This document shows positions 1-7,615 of a stretch of 52,461 nucleotides of DNA, piece after piece. Both the position numbers and the translations under genes were made by a program. Source of the DNA: an uncultured Phascolarctobacterium sp. GTDB lineage: Bacteria; Bacillota; Negativicutes; Acidaminococcales; Acidaminococcaceae. The notes beneath the pieces are model-generated. The model made no database searches, had not been told where the DNA came from, and was given only the letters and a program-made list of their open reading frames with translations. The stretch lies in NCBI RefSeq assembly GCF_900753045.1, contig NZ_CAADXO010000050.1, forward strand, positions 1-52,461, in the 5' to 3' direction. How positions within the stretch are numbered: the stretch's first letter is position 1; every line of letters begins with the position of its first letter.

Positions 1-14
1 TGAGTGGTTTACAT

Positions 15-767
15 TTATTTATCCAATTTTGCATTATCCAAAAATGCTGTGCCGAATTGCGTGTAGTTCATTTCCGCACCACGCAGGTCGGCGTATTCCA
101 AAAATGCTTTGTCCAACAGCGCCTTATCCAGCTTGCTGTTGTTCAGGCTGCTGTGGCCCAGCTTGCTGCTGCGCAGGTCTGCTTCCGTCAGGTCGCTGCG
201 CTCCAGATGGGCACTGTACAGGTTAGCGCCATGGAAAACTGCGTTTTTCAGGCTGGCGCGGCGCAGCCAGCTATAGGGCAGGTTGGCGAAGCTGAAGTCG
301 GCGTAATCAGCCTGCACACCGTCCATAGAAGCCTCCTGTGCTTTTACCTGCTGCAGATTAGCGTTCAGCAGGTGTGCGCCACGCAGCTGGCAGCGGTTAA
401 GATATGCTCCCTGCAGGCTGGCGTTGGTGAAATCGCTGCCGGAGGCATTGGCATAGCGGAAGTTGGCATATGCCAGGTTGGCACCGCGCAGACTGGCGTT
501 GGGCAATAGCGCGCTCTGGAAGCAGGCATCCTGCAGCTTGGCTTTATCCAGCTTGGTGGAGTCAAGACGTGCTTCCGTAAAATCGGTGTTGGTAAAATCG
601 CGTCCGGATAAATCCATACCGGATAAATCGGCACCGGAAAGGTCACCGCCGGGGCAGCTTGCTCCGTTCAGTACCGCGTTTAAATCACTGTTACTGTAGG
701 CAAGGCTTGTGCTGCTTATGCCGAGAGCCAGGAGAGTAAGCACAGTCTTGAAAATATTCTTACGCAT
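15..767 (-). CDS. Exported pentapeptide-repeat protein
   Basis: About 250 residues. An N-terminal signal peptide (MRKN basic start, hydrophobic core, cleavage near residue 25 after SLA) is followed to the C-terminus by A(D/N)LxxA-type pentapeptide repeats, which fold as a right-handed quadrilateral beta-helix. The start at 767 is chosen because an AGGAGG-type ribosome site lies just upstream and the signal peptide begins there; longer in-frame extensions have no such support. The start overlaps the stop of the upstream HAD phosphatase gene by 8 bases, so the two are probably translationally coupled. No other domain is visible, so the substrate or partner is unknown. The protein should be outside the cytoplasmic membrane. 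Confidence 0.85.
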   Translation of the reverse strand: MRKNIFKTVLTLLALGISSTSLAYSNSDLNAVLNGASCPGGDLSGADLSGMDLSGRDFTNTDFTEARLDSTKLDKAKLQDACFQSALLPNASLRGANLAYANFRYANASGSDFTNASLQGAYLNRCQLRGAHLLNANLQQVKAQEASMDGVQADYADFSFANLPYSWLRRASLKNAVFHGANLYSAHLERSDLTEADLRSSKLGHSSLNNSKLDKALLDKAFLEYADLRGAEMNYTQFGTAFLDNAKLDK

Positions 768-1479
768 TTTGGCCTCCTGCATAGCTTTCTGCTTCGTCCA
801 GCAAAAGCTCCAGCTGCTTGGGATCATCCGGCAGACAGTCGATAATCTTCCAAGGCTTAACCTCGGCAAAATCCTCAGGCTTATAGCCGGAGCCTTCCAA
901 AATAATCAGACAGGGAGCGCCGATGGCATTGGCACAGCGCACATCATTAGGCGTATCGCCGATGAAAATAAGCTCGTTCGGCTTAGCTTCTTCATTTTGC
1001 ATATACAGGCGATGGAAAGCGACCTTAGCCAGCATTTCACGGTTTTCGCTGATTTCGCCGAAGACGCTGTGTTCGTGGTTAAAATAGTGGTCCAGACCGA
1101 AATGCTGCAGCTTGAGATGGGTGCCGGTGCTGGTGTTGCCGGTGAGCAGGCAGTTGCAGTAGCGGCTATCCGGCCGGCAGAAGTATTGCAGCGTTTTCTC
1201 TACGTTTTTCAAAACACGGCCCTTGTGCAGCGGCAACTGTTTGGGCAGCTCCATATGGTAGCGGATAAGCAGGCCGGCTGCTTCCGCACTATTGCAGCGT
1301 CCGCGCAGACGGGTAACAACGCTTTTGATGATGTCAGAGTCGGTGCGTCCTGCCAGTGACTTGTTGAAATCGAAGGCATCCAGAAAATAATAATCCTTGA
1401 TAACCTTAATCATGGCATCCTTGCCGGCACCGCCGGACAGAATGAGGGTGCCGTCTACATCCCACATTAAATATTTCAT
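760..1479 (-). CDS. HAD-superfamily phosphatase (phosphoglycolate-phosphatase-like)
   Basis: 239 residues. The HAD motif I DVDGT is at residues 7-11, giving the nucleophile Asp7 and the acid/base Asp9. Motif II is seen in LLTGNTS and motif IV in FIGDTPNDV. The helical cap between motifs I and II fits the Gph/PGMB-like subfamily, cytoplasmic enzymes that hydrolyse small phosphate esters. The exact substrate cannot be read from the sequence. The start at 1479 has an AAGGAGA-type ribosome site; an upstream extension would run into the terminator of the preceding gene. It overlaps the exported pentapeptide gene by 8 bases, though no functional link is obvious. Confidence 0.85.
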   Translation of the reverse strand: MKYLMWDVDGTLILSGGAGKDAMIKVIKDYYFLDAFDFNKSLAGRTDSDIIKSVVTRLRGRCNSAEAAGLLIRYHMELPKQLPLHKGRVLKNVEKTLQYFCRPDSRYCNCLLTGNTSTGTHLKLQHFGLDHYFNHEHSVFGEISENREMLAKVAFHRLYMQNEEAKPNELIFIGDTPNDVRCANAIGAPCLIILEGSGYKPEDFAEVKPWKIIDCLPDDPKQLELLLDEAESYAGGQNA

Positions 1480-1502
1480 GTGAAAAATCTCCTTTGGTTT
1501 AA

Positions 1503-1533
1503 GAAAAAACAGGGGCTGTTCATACAACCCCTG
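1503..1533 (-). terminator. Intrinsic terminator after the AdoMetDC-like gene
   Basis: Read on the minus strand, CAGGGG (1533-1528) pairs with CCCCTG (1515-1510) and is followed by a run of T. It separates the AdoMetDC-like gene from the HAD gene. Confidence 0.75.
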
Positions 1534-1557
1534 GAAAAGTTTATCTTATAGTCCCGT

Positions 1558-2040
1558 TTAGATGCCACGGGGCTTGAGCATCATTTTTTTCAGTTGAGCG
1601 CCGACGTTTTTGGTAACGTTCTGGGTACGGCGGATGAATTTGATGTTGGAGCGGTGGTTGGGCTTCATATCATATTTGCTGCCGAAATCGCCACGGTCCA
1701 GCAGGGTAATCTTGGCTTTGTCGCAGTCAAAAGCGCTGCGCAGATAGCGTGCCATGCCCGCAGGATCGGCATCGTCGTAGCAGCTGAAAATATCCGCAGC
1801 AATGAAACCGAGCTTAGGATATACATGCAGAGTTACATGACCTTGTTTGCAGAGTACGGAGATGGAATATTCGCTCTGGCCTTCTTCCTGACAAACAAGC
1901 AGCTCACGGCTGTTCATACGGTATTCATCGCAGCCTTCCTGCAGCAGAGTCTTTGCCTTTTCGGTGTCGTTGACTTCGTTTACGCCGCAGTTATACATAT
2001 CTATGGCTATTAATTTTCCTGTAAATTTTTTGGGTTGCAT
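1558..2040 (-). CDS. S-adenosylmethionine-decarboxylase-like protein lacking the pyruvoyl serine
   Basis: 160 residues that align along their core with prokaryotic AdoMetDC (SpeD/SpeH). The family makes decarboxylated AdoMet for spermidine after self-cleavage at an Glu-Ser bond, with the Ser becoming the pyruvoyl group. The region corresponding to the usual SESHLTIHTWPE reads KQGHVTLHVYPK (residues 65-76). Glu is therefore Gln66 and the essential Ser is Gly67 (codon GGT on the minus strand at 1840-1842). His68, His72 and Cys87, equivalent to conserved active-site residues, are kept, as is the DIFSC segment. After residue 120 there is a basic tail of about 40 residues rich in Lys and Arg. No spermidine synthase lies beside it. 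Canonical processing looks impossible, so the role is unknown: a non-pyruvoyl homologue, a regulatory subunit or a ligand-binding protein. Confidence 0.75.
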   Translation of the reverse strand: MQPKKFTGKLIAIDMYNCGVNEVNDTEKAKTLLQEGCDEYRMNSRELLVCQEEGQSEYSISVLCKQGHVTLHVYPKLGFIAADIFSCYDDADPAGMARYLRSAFDCDKAKITLLDRGDFGSKYDMKPNHRSNIKFIRRTQNVTKNVGAQLKKMMLKPRGI

Positions 2041-2139
2041 GTGTAAAACTCCTCATGTTTATAGTTACAATAATACAAAGCCGGTTCAGGCGCAGGGCAC
2101 TGATTTGCCGGAAACAATATATAGTGTATATCTCATTCA

Positions 2140-2168
2140 ATTATAGCGAAAATTATAATACTTGTAAA
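2140..2168 (-). promoter_or_regulatory. Promoter for the AdoMetDC-like gene
   Basis: On the minus strand TTTACA (2168-2163), a 17-base spacer and TATAAT (2145-2140) form a good sigma-A promoter. It is back to back with the recD2 promoter. Confidence 0.6.
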
Positions 2169-2198
2169 GTCAAATTGCTATCCTAATTGAGAAAACTA

Positions 2199-2207
2199 TG
2201 TTATAAT
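2199..2207 (+). promoter_or_regulatory. Extended -10 promoter element for recD2
   Basis: TGTTATAAT is an extended -10 box (TGn plus TATAAT at 2202-2207) about 45 bases before the recD2 start. No good -35 box is present at 17 bases. Confidence 0.5.
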
Positions 2208-2250
2208 AATAGCTATAGTTAAAACATTTGTTTTGTGTGGCGGTGAGAAA

Positions 2251-4416
2251 ATGGAAAAGCTGGAAGCGATAGTTGATGATATAGTGTTTCAAAGTGATGA
2301 CGGCATGTTCAGCGTGCTGCGTATGGAAAGCAAGGCGCAGGGACGCTTTACTGCCGTTTATCATGGCAATGCGCCGTACATGGGCGAAAATGTGGCTATG
2401 GAAGGCAACTGGATTGAGCATGCCAGATTCGGCAGACAATTTGATATACAGGCACTGCAGGTTTTGCAGCCGACTTCGGTAGCAGGCATTGAACGCTTTC
2501 TGGCTTCAGGCGCGGTGAAGGGTGTCGGCCCGGTGACGGCGGCAAGAATTGTGGAGGCCTTCGGAACGGATACATTGGAAATCATGGGCAGCTATCCCGA
2601 GCGTTTGGCACAGATACGCGGCATCAGCGCCAAAAAGGCTGCAGCTATCGGTGAATCGTACAGCCAGCTTTCCGGTCTGCGCGAGCTGATGGTGTTTTTG
2701 GAAGCACACGGCGTGAGCAGCGGTTATGCAGCTCGCTTGCAGGCAACCTACGGCGCTACGGCGATTACCCGCATTAAGGAAAATCCATACAGCCTGGCGG
2801 AGGATATTACCGGCATCGGTTTTAAAACTGCGGACAGAATTGCTATGGCTATGGGCATGGAGCATGACTGCGAGGAACGCTTGCGCGCAGGCATTGCTTA
2901 TGCGCTGACGCAGGCCGCAGGCGTGGGACACACCTGCGTGCCGGAGGAGCTGCTGGTGCGTGAAACGGCAAGAGCGCTGGCGGTAGAAACTTCCATGGTG
3001 CAGGATGTTTTCAGCAGCCTGCTGGAGCAGGATTTGCTGCGCACGGAGGAAATGGGCGGTATACGCCTGATATATCCGGAATATCTTTATACGGCGGAGG
3101 TGCAGACTGCGCGCCGCCTGCTGAAGCTGCGTGATCAGGCGAAGCCGGTGACGCGTGTGAATGCGGATGAGGTTATTGCCAAGTGGGAGCGTGATGCCGG
3201 TATTACGCTGGCAGAGGCACAGCGTCAGGCGATTTATGCTTCGTTGGAGCATGGCGTTTTCGTTCTCACCGGCGGTCCCGGTACAGGCAAAACAACTGTC
3301 GTTAAGGGTATTTTGAACGTTCTGGAGCAGGCAGGCTGTCGCATTCTGCTGGCTGCGCCTACCGGACGCGCTGCACGCAGGCTTGCTGATTCTGCCGGCC
3401 ATCCGGCAGCGACGGTGCATCGTCTGTTGGAATATCAGCCTACGGGTGACGGCCTGTGCTTCGGCAAGGATGACAGCGATCCTTTGGATGCGGAAGCGAT
3501 TATTATCGACGAGGCTTCGATGCTTGATATCAGTCTTACGTATCATCTGCTTAAAGCAATTCCCGGCGGTTGCCGTCTGATTTTCGTCGGTGACGTGGAC
3601 CAGCTGCCGTCCGTGGGAGCAGGCTCGGTGCTTAAGGATATGATCCGTTCGGGCAGAATGCCTGTTGTACGTCTGGAAAATGTTTTCCGTCAGGCGGAGG
3701 TCAGTCCGATTGTCCGTAATGCGCATAAGATTAACCGTGGCCAGATGCCGGAGTTTCTTACCGGCGCTGACAGCGAGTTTGCCTTGGAGGAGTTTGCCAA
3801 TGAGCAGGATGCTGCGGAATTCGTAGCGCGCACCTATGCTCAGCTTACGTCCGGCGGCGACTGGCGCAGGGTGCAGGTGCTGACGCCGATGCATAAAAAT
3901 CCCTGTGGCGTGCAGAATCTGAATAAGCTGCTGCAAAAATATCTTAATCCGCCGTCTGCCGCCAAGCCTGAGGTTAATATTCCGGGCAACGTGCTGCGTA
4001 TTGGCGATAAGGTTATGCAGATTCGCAATAACTATGAGAAGGATGTTTTCAACGGCGATATCGGCCGTGTAATTAAGATAGACGGAAAAAATGTTACGGT
4101 AGCCTTCCCGGAGCGTCCTGAGGGTGATTACGTTACCTACGCTCAGGGTGAGGTGGAGGAGCTGCAGTTGGCCTACGCTATGAGCGTACACAAGTCGCAG
4201 GGCAGCGAATATCCCTATGTTATTTTGCTCATGGTGCAGAGTCATTACATCATGCTGCAGCGCAATCTGCTATACACGGCTGTGACCAGAGCCAAGGAAA
4301 AGGTGCTGATTGTCGGCAGCAAAAACGCAGTGCGTACCGCTGTGGAAAACGACAAGACGAAAAGGCGTTACAGTCTGCTGGCTGAGCGCCTGCAGGAAAG
4401 CAGCGAGGTGTTCTGA
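2251..4416 (+). CDS. recD2: RecD2-type 5'-3' DNA helicase
   Basis: 721 residues, the usual RecD2 length. RecD2 is a superfamily 1B helicase of bacteria without RecBCD and acts in repair and replication-fork maintenance. An N-terminal OB-like part and helix-hairpin-helix region (GVGPVTAARI near residue 91) precede the motor. Walker A GGPGTGKTT is near 341, the Walker B region IIIDEASML near 419, and the C-terminal SH3/UvrD_C2 segment contains AMSVHKSQGSE and YTAVTRAKE near 675. The ATG at 2251 is preferred over one six codons upstream because GGCGGTGAG precedes it and the family begins with a KLEAxV-like stretch. Its stop overlaps the comF start (TGATG), so the two are co-translated. Confidence 0.93.
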   Translation: MEKLEAIVDDIVFQSDDGMFSVLRMESKAQGRFTAVYHGNAPYMGENVAMEGNWIEHARFGRQFDIQALQVLQPTSVAGIERFLASGAVKGVGPVTAARIVEAFGTDTLEIMGSYPERLAQIRGISAKKAAAIGESYSQLSGLRELMVFLEAHGVSSGYAARLQATYGATAITRIKENPYSLAEDITGIGFKTADRIAMAMGMEHDCEERLRAGIAYALTQAAGVGHTCVPEELLVRETARALAVETSMVQDVFSSLLEQDLLRTEEMGGIRLIYPEYLYTAEVQTARRLLKLRDQAKPVTRVNADEVIAKWERDAGITLAEAQRQAIYASLEHGVFVLTGGPGTGKTTVVKGILNVLEQAGCRILLAAPTGRAARRLADSAGHPAATVHRLLEYQPTGDGLCFGKDDSDPLDAEAIIIDEASMLDISLTYHLLKAIPGGCRLIFVGDVDQLPSVGAGSVLKDMIRSGRMPVVRLENVFRQAEVSPIVRNAHKINRGQMPEFLTGADSEFALEEFANEQDAAEFVARTYAQLTSGGDWRRVQVLTPMHKNPCGVQNLNKLLQKYLNPPSAAKPEVNIPGNVLRIGDKVMQIRNNYEKDVFNGDIGRVIKIDGKNVTVAFPERPEGDYVTYAQGEVEELQLAYAMSVHKSQGSEYPYVILLMVQSHYIMLQRNLLYTAVTRAKEKVLIVGSKNAVRTAVENDKTKRRYSLLAERLQESSEVF

Positions 4417-5141
4417 TGCATCGTTTGTTAAGAGATTTTGCTTATTATGGGCGTGTGGCGAAGGAGCTTATCTTTCCCCGTCGCTGCGCTGTGTGTGCGA
4501 CTAATATCGACAACGGCTATGTTTGTGAGCAGTGCCGCAAGGAATATCTGCTGCAGCGTCAGCTGCCCTGCTGTTCGCGTGAGGAATACCTGGCAGGTCA
4601 GGCAGCACCATTGCCGACGGATGTTCTGTACAGCGTGCTGCTGCTTTATAAATATGAGGGCGTGTTTAAGGAAGCGCTGCATAAAATAAAATTTGACGGT
4701 GAGGCAGGCTGGCTGCCGTTGCTGCGCGAGGAAGCGGAGCTTGCTTTACCCTCGGCCAAAATGCGCTGGCTGCAGCAGTTTGACCTTATTACCTGTGTAC
4801 CGACTGCGCCCGAGCGACGCAGGCAGCGTGGCTTTGATGTGCCGCAGGAGCTTTTTGCGGGCCTTTTGGAAGGACGCAGCGTGGGCATGGAGGTTTTGCT
4901 GGAGCGGGTGCGCCATACGGAGCCTTTGTACGAGCTGAAGCCGGAGGAGAGAAAGCAGGAGCTGGCAGGCTGCTTTGCCCTGCTGCCTCATGCTAAGGTG
5001 CGCGGCAAGCATGTACTGCTTTGCGACGATATTTATACTACGGGCAGCACGTTTGCGGAAGCGGCACAGGTGCTGCTGGACGCAGGTGCGGCGCGCGTAT
5101 CGGCGTTGGCGCTGTGCGCGGCGCAGGCTAACTGGGAGTGA
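4416..5141 (+). CDS. comF: ComF-family phosphoribosyltransferase-fold protein
   Basis: 241 residues. An N-terminal four-cysteine zinc ribbon (Cys24, Cys27, Cys37, Cys40) is followed by a type I phosphoribosyltransferase fold with the PRPP loop LCDDIYTTGST near residue 200. ComFC homologues are needed for natural DNA uptake in several bacteria, probably in cytosolic handling of incoming single strands, but most members are uncharacterised. It is translationally coupled to recD2 through a one-base overlap, which fits a role with single-stranded DNA. No other competence gene is in the window. Confidence 0.88.
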   Translation: MHRLLRDFAYYGRVAKELIFPRRCAVCATNIDNGYVCEQCRKEYLLQRQLPCCSREEYLAGQAAPLPTDVLYSVLLLYKYEGVFKEALHKIKFDGEAGWLPLLREEAELALPSAKMRWLQQFDLITCVPTAPERRRQRGFDVPQELFAGLLEGRSVGMEVLLERVRHTEPLYELKPEERKQELAGCFALLPHAKVRGKHVLLCDDIYTTGSTFAEAAQVLLDAGAARVSALALCAAQANWE

Positions 5142-5151
5142 CTTTTTCTTG

Positions 5152-6249
5152 ATGCAGAAATTAAAGAATTATTGGCGGCGTGAGCCTGTTTTGTGCATAG
5201 CGGTTATTTTGGCTGCTTTGAGCAGCTTTTACAGCAGGCCGCAGCTTGCCTATATAGATTTTGATGTGCTGGCGATACTGATTTCACTGATGCTGGTGGT
5301 AGCGGAGCTGAAGGAGATACGCTTTCTGGACTGGCTGGCGGTGGAGCTGCTGAACAAATGCCGCAGCAAGCGTCAGCTGGAGCTGGTACTGTTGGCAGTG
5401 ACCTATGTAAGTTCGATGTTCGTGACGAATGACGTGGCCTTGCTTACCTTTGTGCCGTTGGCGCTGGTTATCGGCAAAACCTTAAAAATGGATATGGAGC
5501 GGATTATTATCCTGCAGACGCTGGCTGCCAATCTCGGCAGTATGCTGACGCCACCCGGTAATCCGCAGAATTTGTTTTTATATGCGCATTATGCTTATAC
5601 TGCCGCCAGTTTTTTTGCCGTAATGGCTGTGCCGGGAGTAATTTCGCTGGCGTATCTGCTATTGTTATTATTCCATGGCAAGGACAGCGTGCTGAAGCTG
5701 GAGCTGCCAAAGCTGCAGCAGCCTCCCAAGGGAATATTGTTGCTCTTTTTGGGACTGCTTTTGTTAAACATCGGTGCTGTGCTACATTGGTTCGACAAGC
5801 TGTGGGCCTTGCTGCTGACAGCAGGCGTAGTGGCCCTGTGTGATTGGCGCCGCTTGCGTGAGGTTGATTACAGCCTGCTCGTGACCTTCGCCGGTTTCTT
5901 TGTATTCATCGGCAACATCAGCCATAGTCCGGCGGTAAGCTATTTGCAGCAATCGCTGATGGGCAGTGCGGCAGGCACCTATTTAACCGGACTGCTGGCC
6001 AGCCAGTTCCTCAGCAATGTGCCGGCGGCTATGCTGCTAGCAGGCTTGACTAAGGAAGCAGACGCGCTGCTTTTAGGTGTTAATATCGGCGGTCTGGGTA
6101 CGATGATTGCTTCGATGGCGAGCGTTATTTCCTATAAACTTTATGCTGCAGAGCATCCCTCGCAGGCAGGAAAATATGTAAGAACTTTTTTGTACTACAA
6201 TTTTCTGGGCCTGCTGCTGATAGGAGGAGCGGTTTACTTCCTTCTGTGA
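5152..6249 (+). CDS. CitMHS/ArsB-superfamily permease
   Basis: 365 residues and about ten hydrophobic segments, an inner-membrane ion transporter of the ion-transporter superfamily. The family-typical elements are VTNDVALLTFVPLAL near residue 90 and NLGSMLTPPGNPQN near 125, which form the central substrate and cation site in CitMHS/ArsB/SLC13-like proteins. At the C-terminal end a second half-repeat contains FLSNVPAAML and NIGGLGTM. Substrate (citrate, arsenite, another anion or Na+/H+) is not decidable. The start at 5152 has only a distant GGGAG site; TTG at 5149 is an alternative. It follows comF by 10 bases. Confidence 0.8.
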   Translation: MQKLKNYWRREPVLCIAVILAALSSFYSRPQLAYIDFDVLAILISLMLVVAELKEIRFLDWLAVELLNKCRSKRQLELVLLAVTYVSSMFVTNDVALLTFVPLALVIGKTLKMDMERIIILQTLAANLGSMLTPPGNPQNLFLYAHYAYTAASFFAVMAVPGVISLAYLLLLLFHGKDSVLKLELPKLQQPPKGILLLFLGLLLLNIGAVLHWFDKLWALLLTAGVVALCDWRRLREVDYSLLVTFAGFFVFIGNISHSPAVSYLQQSLMGSAAGTYLTGLLASQFLSNVPAAMLLAGLTKEADALLLGVNIGGLGTMIASMASVISYKLYAAEHPSQAGKYVRTFLYYNFLGLLLIGGAVYFLL

Positions 6250-6254
6250 GCGGG

Positions 6255-6278
6255 GAAATGCTTTGCGGCATTTCTTTT
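6255..6278 (+). terminator. Intrinsic terminator after the permease gene
   Basis: GAAATGC (6255-6261) pairs with GCATTTC (6268-6274), followed by TTTT. It ends the recD2-comF-permease unit just before the promoter of the next unit. Confidence 0.7.
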
Positions 6279-6285
6279 GACACAA

Positions 6286-6339
6286 TGGTAAACCAATGCT
6301 GTATAATAAGTTGACTATTTACATCACTTGCATTATAAT
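6286..6339 (+). promoter_or_regulatory. Promoter with candidate BirA operator
   Basis: TTGACT (6311-6316), 17 bases and TATAAT (6334-6339) form a strong promoter. Overlapping it are TGGTAAACC (6286-6294) and AGTTGACTA (6309-6317) with a 14-base spacer. These match the BirA operator halves TTGTAAACC and GGTTTACAA at 8 of 9 and 6 of 9 positions. Because bioY is the second gene downstream, biotin repression by BirA is plausible. The right half is weak, so this is a candidate only. Confidence 0.45.
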
Positions 6340-6393
6340 AAAGCACGTGAAGCAGATAACAATAAGCTGCTCAGATGAAAGGAAAATGCAAAA

Positions 6394-6933
6394 ATGTTAG
6401 AGCTTGCACATAAGCTGGCGGACAGCGATGCCAAATTCTTCGGCGGCTGGGTGCTGGCAGGCGCCGAAGCGCATATTCATCAGCCTGCGGAGGCTATGGA
6501 TAATCAGGTGCTGTTGGCGAAGGAACGCAAATCAATCATCCGTGTAGCGGGAACTGCGGCAGACGGAAGTTTGGCTAAGGAGCTGCGGGTATTTTTGGTG
6601 CTGCCTAAGCATAAATTAGGCACGAAACCGTTGGAGCCCGAAGCAATTAAGGGCGATTTGCTGACAAAGCACACCTTTACAACACAGGAAATAGCGGATT
6701 ACGTTGCTTATACCGGTGACGAAAACGTCATCCATAAGGGTGAGCATCCCATCGTGCCTGGGCTGTGCATGGCTGCCTGGCTGCAGCGAGAGCTGGCGCT
6801 GACGGAGCTGGACTGGCGCATTGCCTTTGTCGCTCCTGTTTACGCAGGCGACGAGCTGTGCATCTACAAGACAGAAGGTCAGCTTGCTGCTTATGTGGGA
6901 GCAATAAATGTTTTTGTGATTAAAGAATTATAA
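6394..6933 (+). CDS. Hotdog-fold (MaoC/R-hydratase-like) protein
   Basis: 179 residues. The C-terminal half carries YTGDENVIH followed by HPIVPGLCMAAW, matching the hydratase motif sGDxNPiH...PG of MaoC-type (R)-3-hydroxyacyl-CoA dehydratases. The catalytic pair would be Asp109 and His114. The N-terminal half could be a second, degenerate hotdog. Such enzymes add water to, or remove it from, enoyl thioesters. It is the first gene of a unit with bioY, a thiolase-fold enzyme and an acyl ligase, so an acyl-CoA substrate is likely. This is a distant match, so the exact reaction is an inference. Confidence 0.6.
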   Translation: MLELAHKLADSDAKFFGGWVLAGAEAHIHQPAEAMDNQVLLAKERKSIIRVAGTAADGSLAKELRVFLVLPKHKLGTKPLEPEAIKGDLLTKHTFTTQEIADYVAYTGDENVIHKGEHPIVPGLCMAAWLQRELALTELDWRIAFVAPVYAGDELCIYKTEGQLAAYVGAINVFVIKEL

Positions 6934-6945
6934 TAAGGCTGGTGT

Positions 6946-7533
6946 ATGAAAATGACAACTTCTGGTACAGAAATTAACAAGAATCATAGAGGAGCAAACG
7001 TCAACAAGACTGCGGAAATGACTAAGATGGCGCTGATGGTAGCAATGAACTGCGTATCCGCATATATCATTATTCCGCTGCCTTTTTCGCTTTCTCCGAT
7101 TGCATTGCAGACTATGATCGTAAATCTTACAGGCTATGTGCTGAACGCTAAGCAGGCCTTTATGACCATGCTGGTTTATCTGCTGGTAGGTTTGGCAGGC
7201 GTGCCTGTATTTACCGGCGGCAGTGCGGGACCGGGCAAGTTGTTTGGTCCTACCGGCGGTTACATCATCGGCTTTTTGTTTACCGCTGTTTTCCTGGCAT
7301 ATTTCAGAGGCGAAAAATACAGCTTCAAGCGTTACGCTTTGCTTGGCTGCGTTATCGGTATTCCGCTGATTTATGTGTTCGGCGTTGTACAGCTGAAGCT
7401 GATTACCGGTATGGATTGGGATAAGGCAATTATGACCGGCGCTCTGCCCTTCATTCCGCTGGATATTGTTAAATGTCTGGCTGCTGCCGTAATTGCAGGA
7501 CCGATTAACCGTATTTTTGCCAACAACAGATAA
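6946..7533 (+). CDS. bioY: BioY, biotin-binding S component of an ECF transporter
   Basis: 195 residues with a soluble N-terminus of about 25 residues and six predicted membrane segments. BioY landmarks visible are PLPFSLSPIALQTM, GGSAGPGKLFGPTGGY and the C-terminal PFIPLDIVK, which form the biotin pocket. BioY takes up biotin alone or with the EcfAA'T energising module, whose genes are not in this window. It sits 12 bases after the hydratase gene and before the thiolase and ligase genes, a neighbourhood resembling the BirA-regulated yhfUTS operon of Bacillus subtilis. The start at 6946 has a weak ribosome site; ATG at 6952 is possible. Confidence 0.9.
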   Translation: MKMTTSGTEINKNHRGANVNKTAEMTKMALMVAMNCVSAYIIIPLPFSLSPIALQTMIVNLTGYVLNAKQAFMTMLVYLLVGLAGVPVFTGGSAGPGKLFGPTGGYIIGFLFTAVFLAYFRGEKYSFKRYALLGCVIGIPLIYVFGVVQLKLITGMDWDKAIMTGALPFIPLDIVKCLAAAVIAGPINRIFANNR

Positions 7534-7548
7534 ATAAGGTATAATTTA

Positions 7549-7598
7549 AGGAGCTGTCAGCTATTTGCCGGAAGGCAGGTGGCAGGCAGCTCTTTTCG
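7549..7598 (+). terminator. Weak terminator or attenuator hairpin between bioY and the thiolase gene
   Basis: GAGCTG at about 7550 pairs with CAGCTC at about 7589-7594, with an inner TGCC/GGCA stem and a TTTT tail. It may reduce expression of the two downstream genes relative to bioY. Confidence 0.35.
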
Positions 7599-7615
7599 GA
7601 TATAGAGGTGTTAGA

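Noticed and set aside
2506..4245. 579-residue open frame on the minus strand inside recD2
   Set aside because: It is the antisense shadow of a clear RecD2 coding sequence, low-complexity and rich in His, Gln and Arg, with no domain and no ribosome site.
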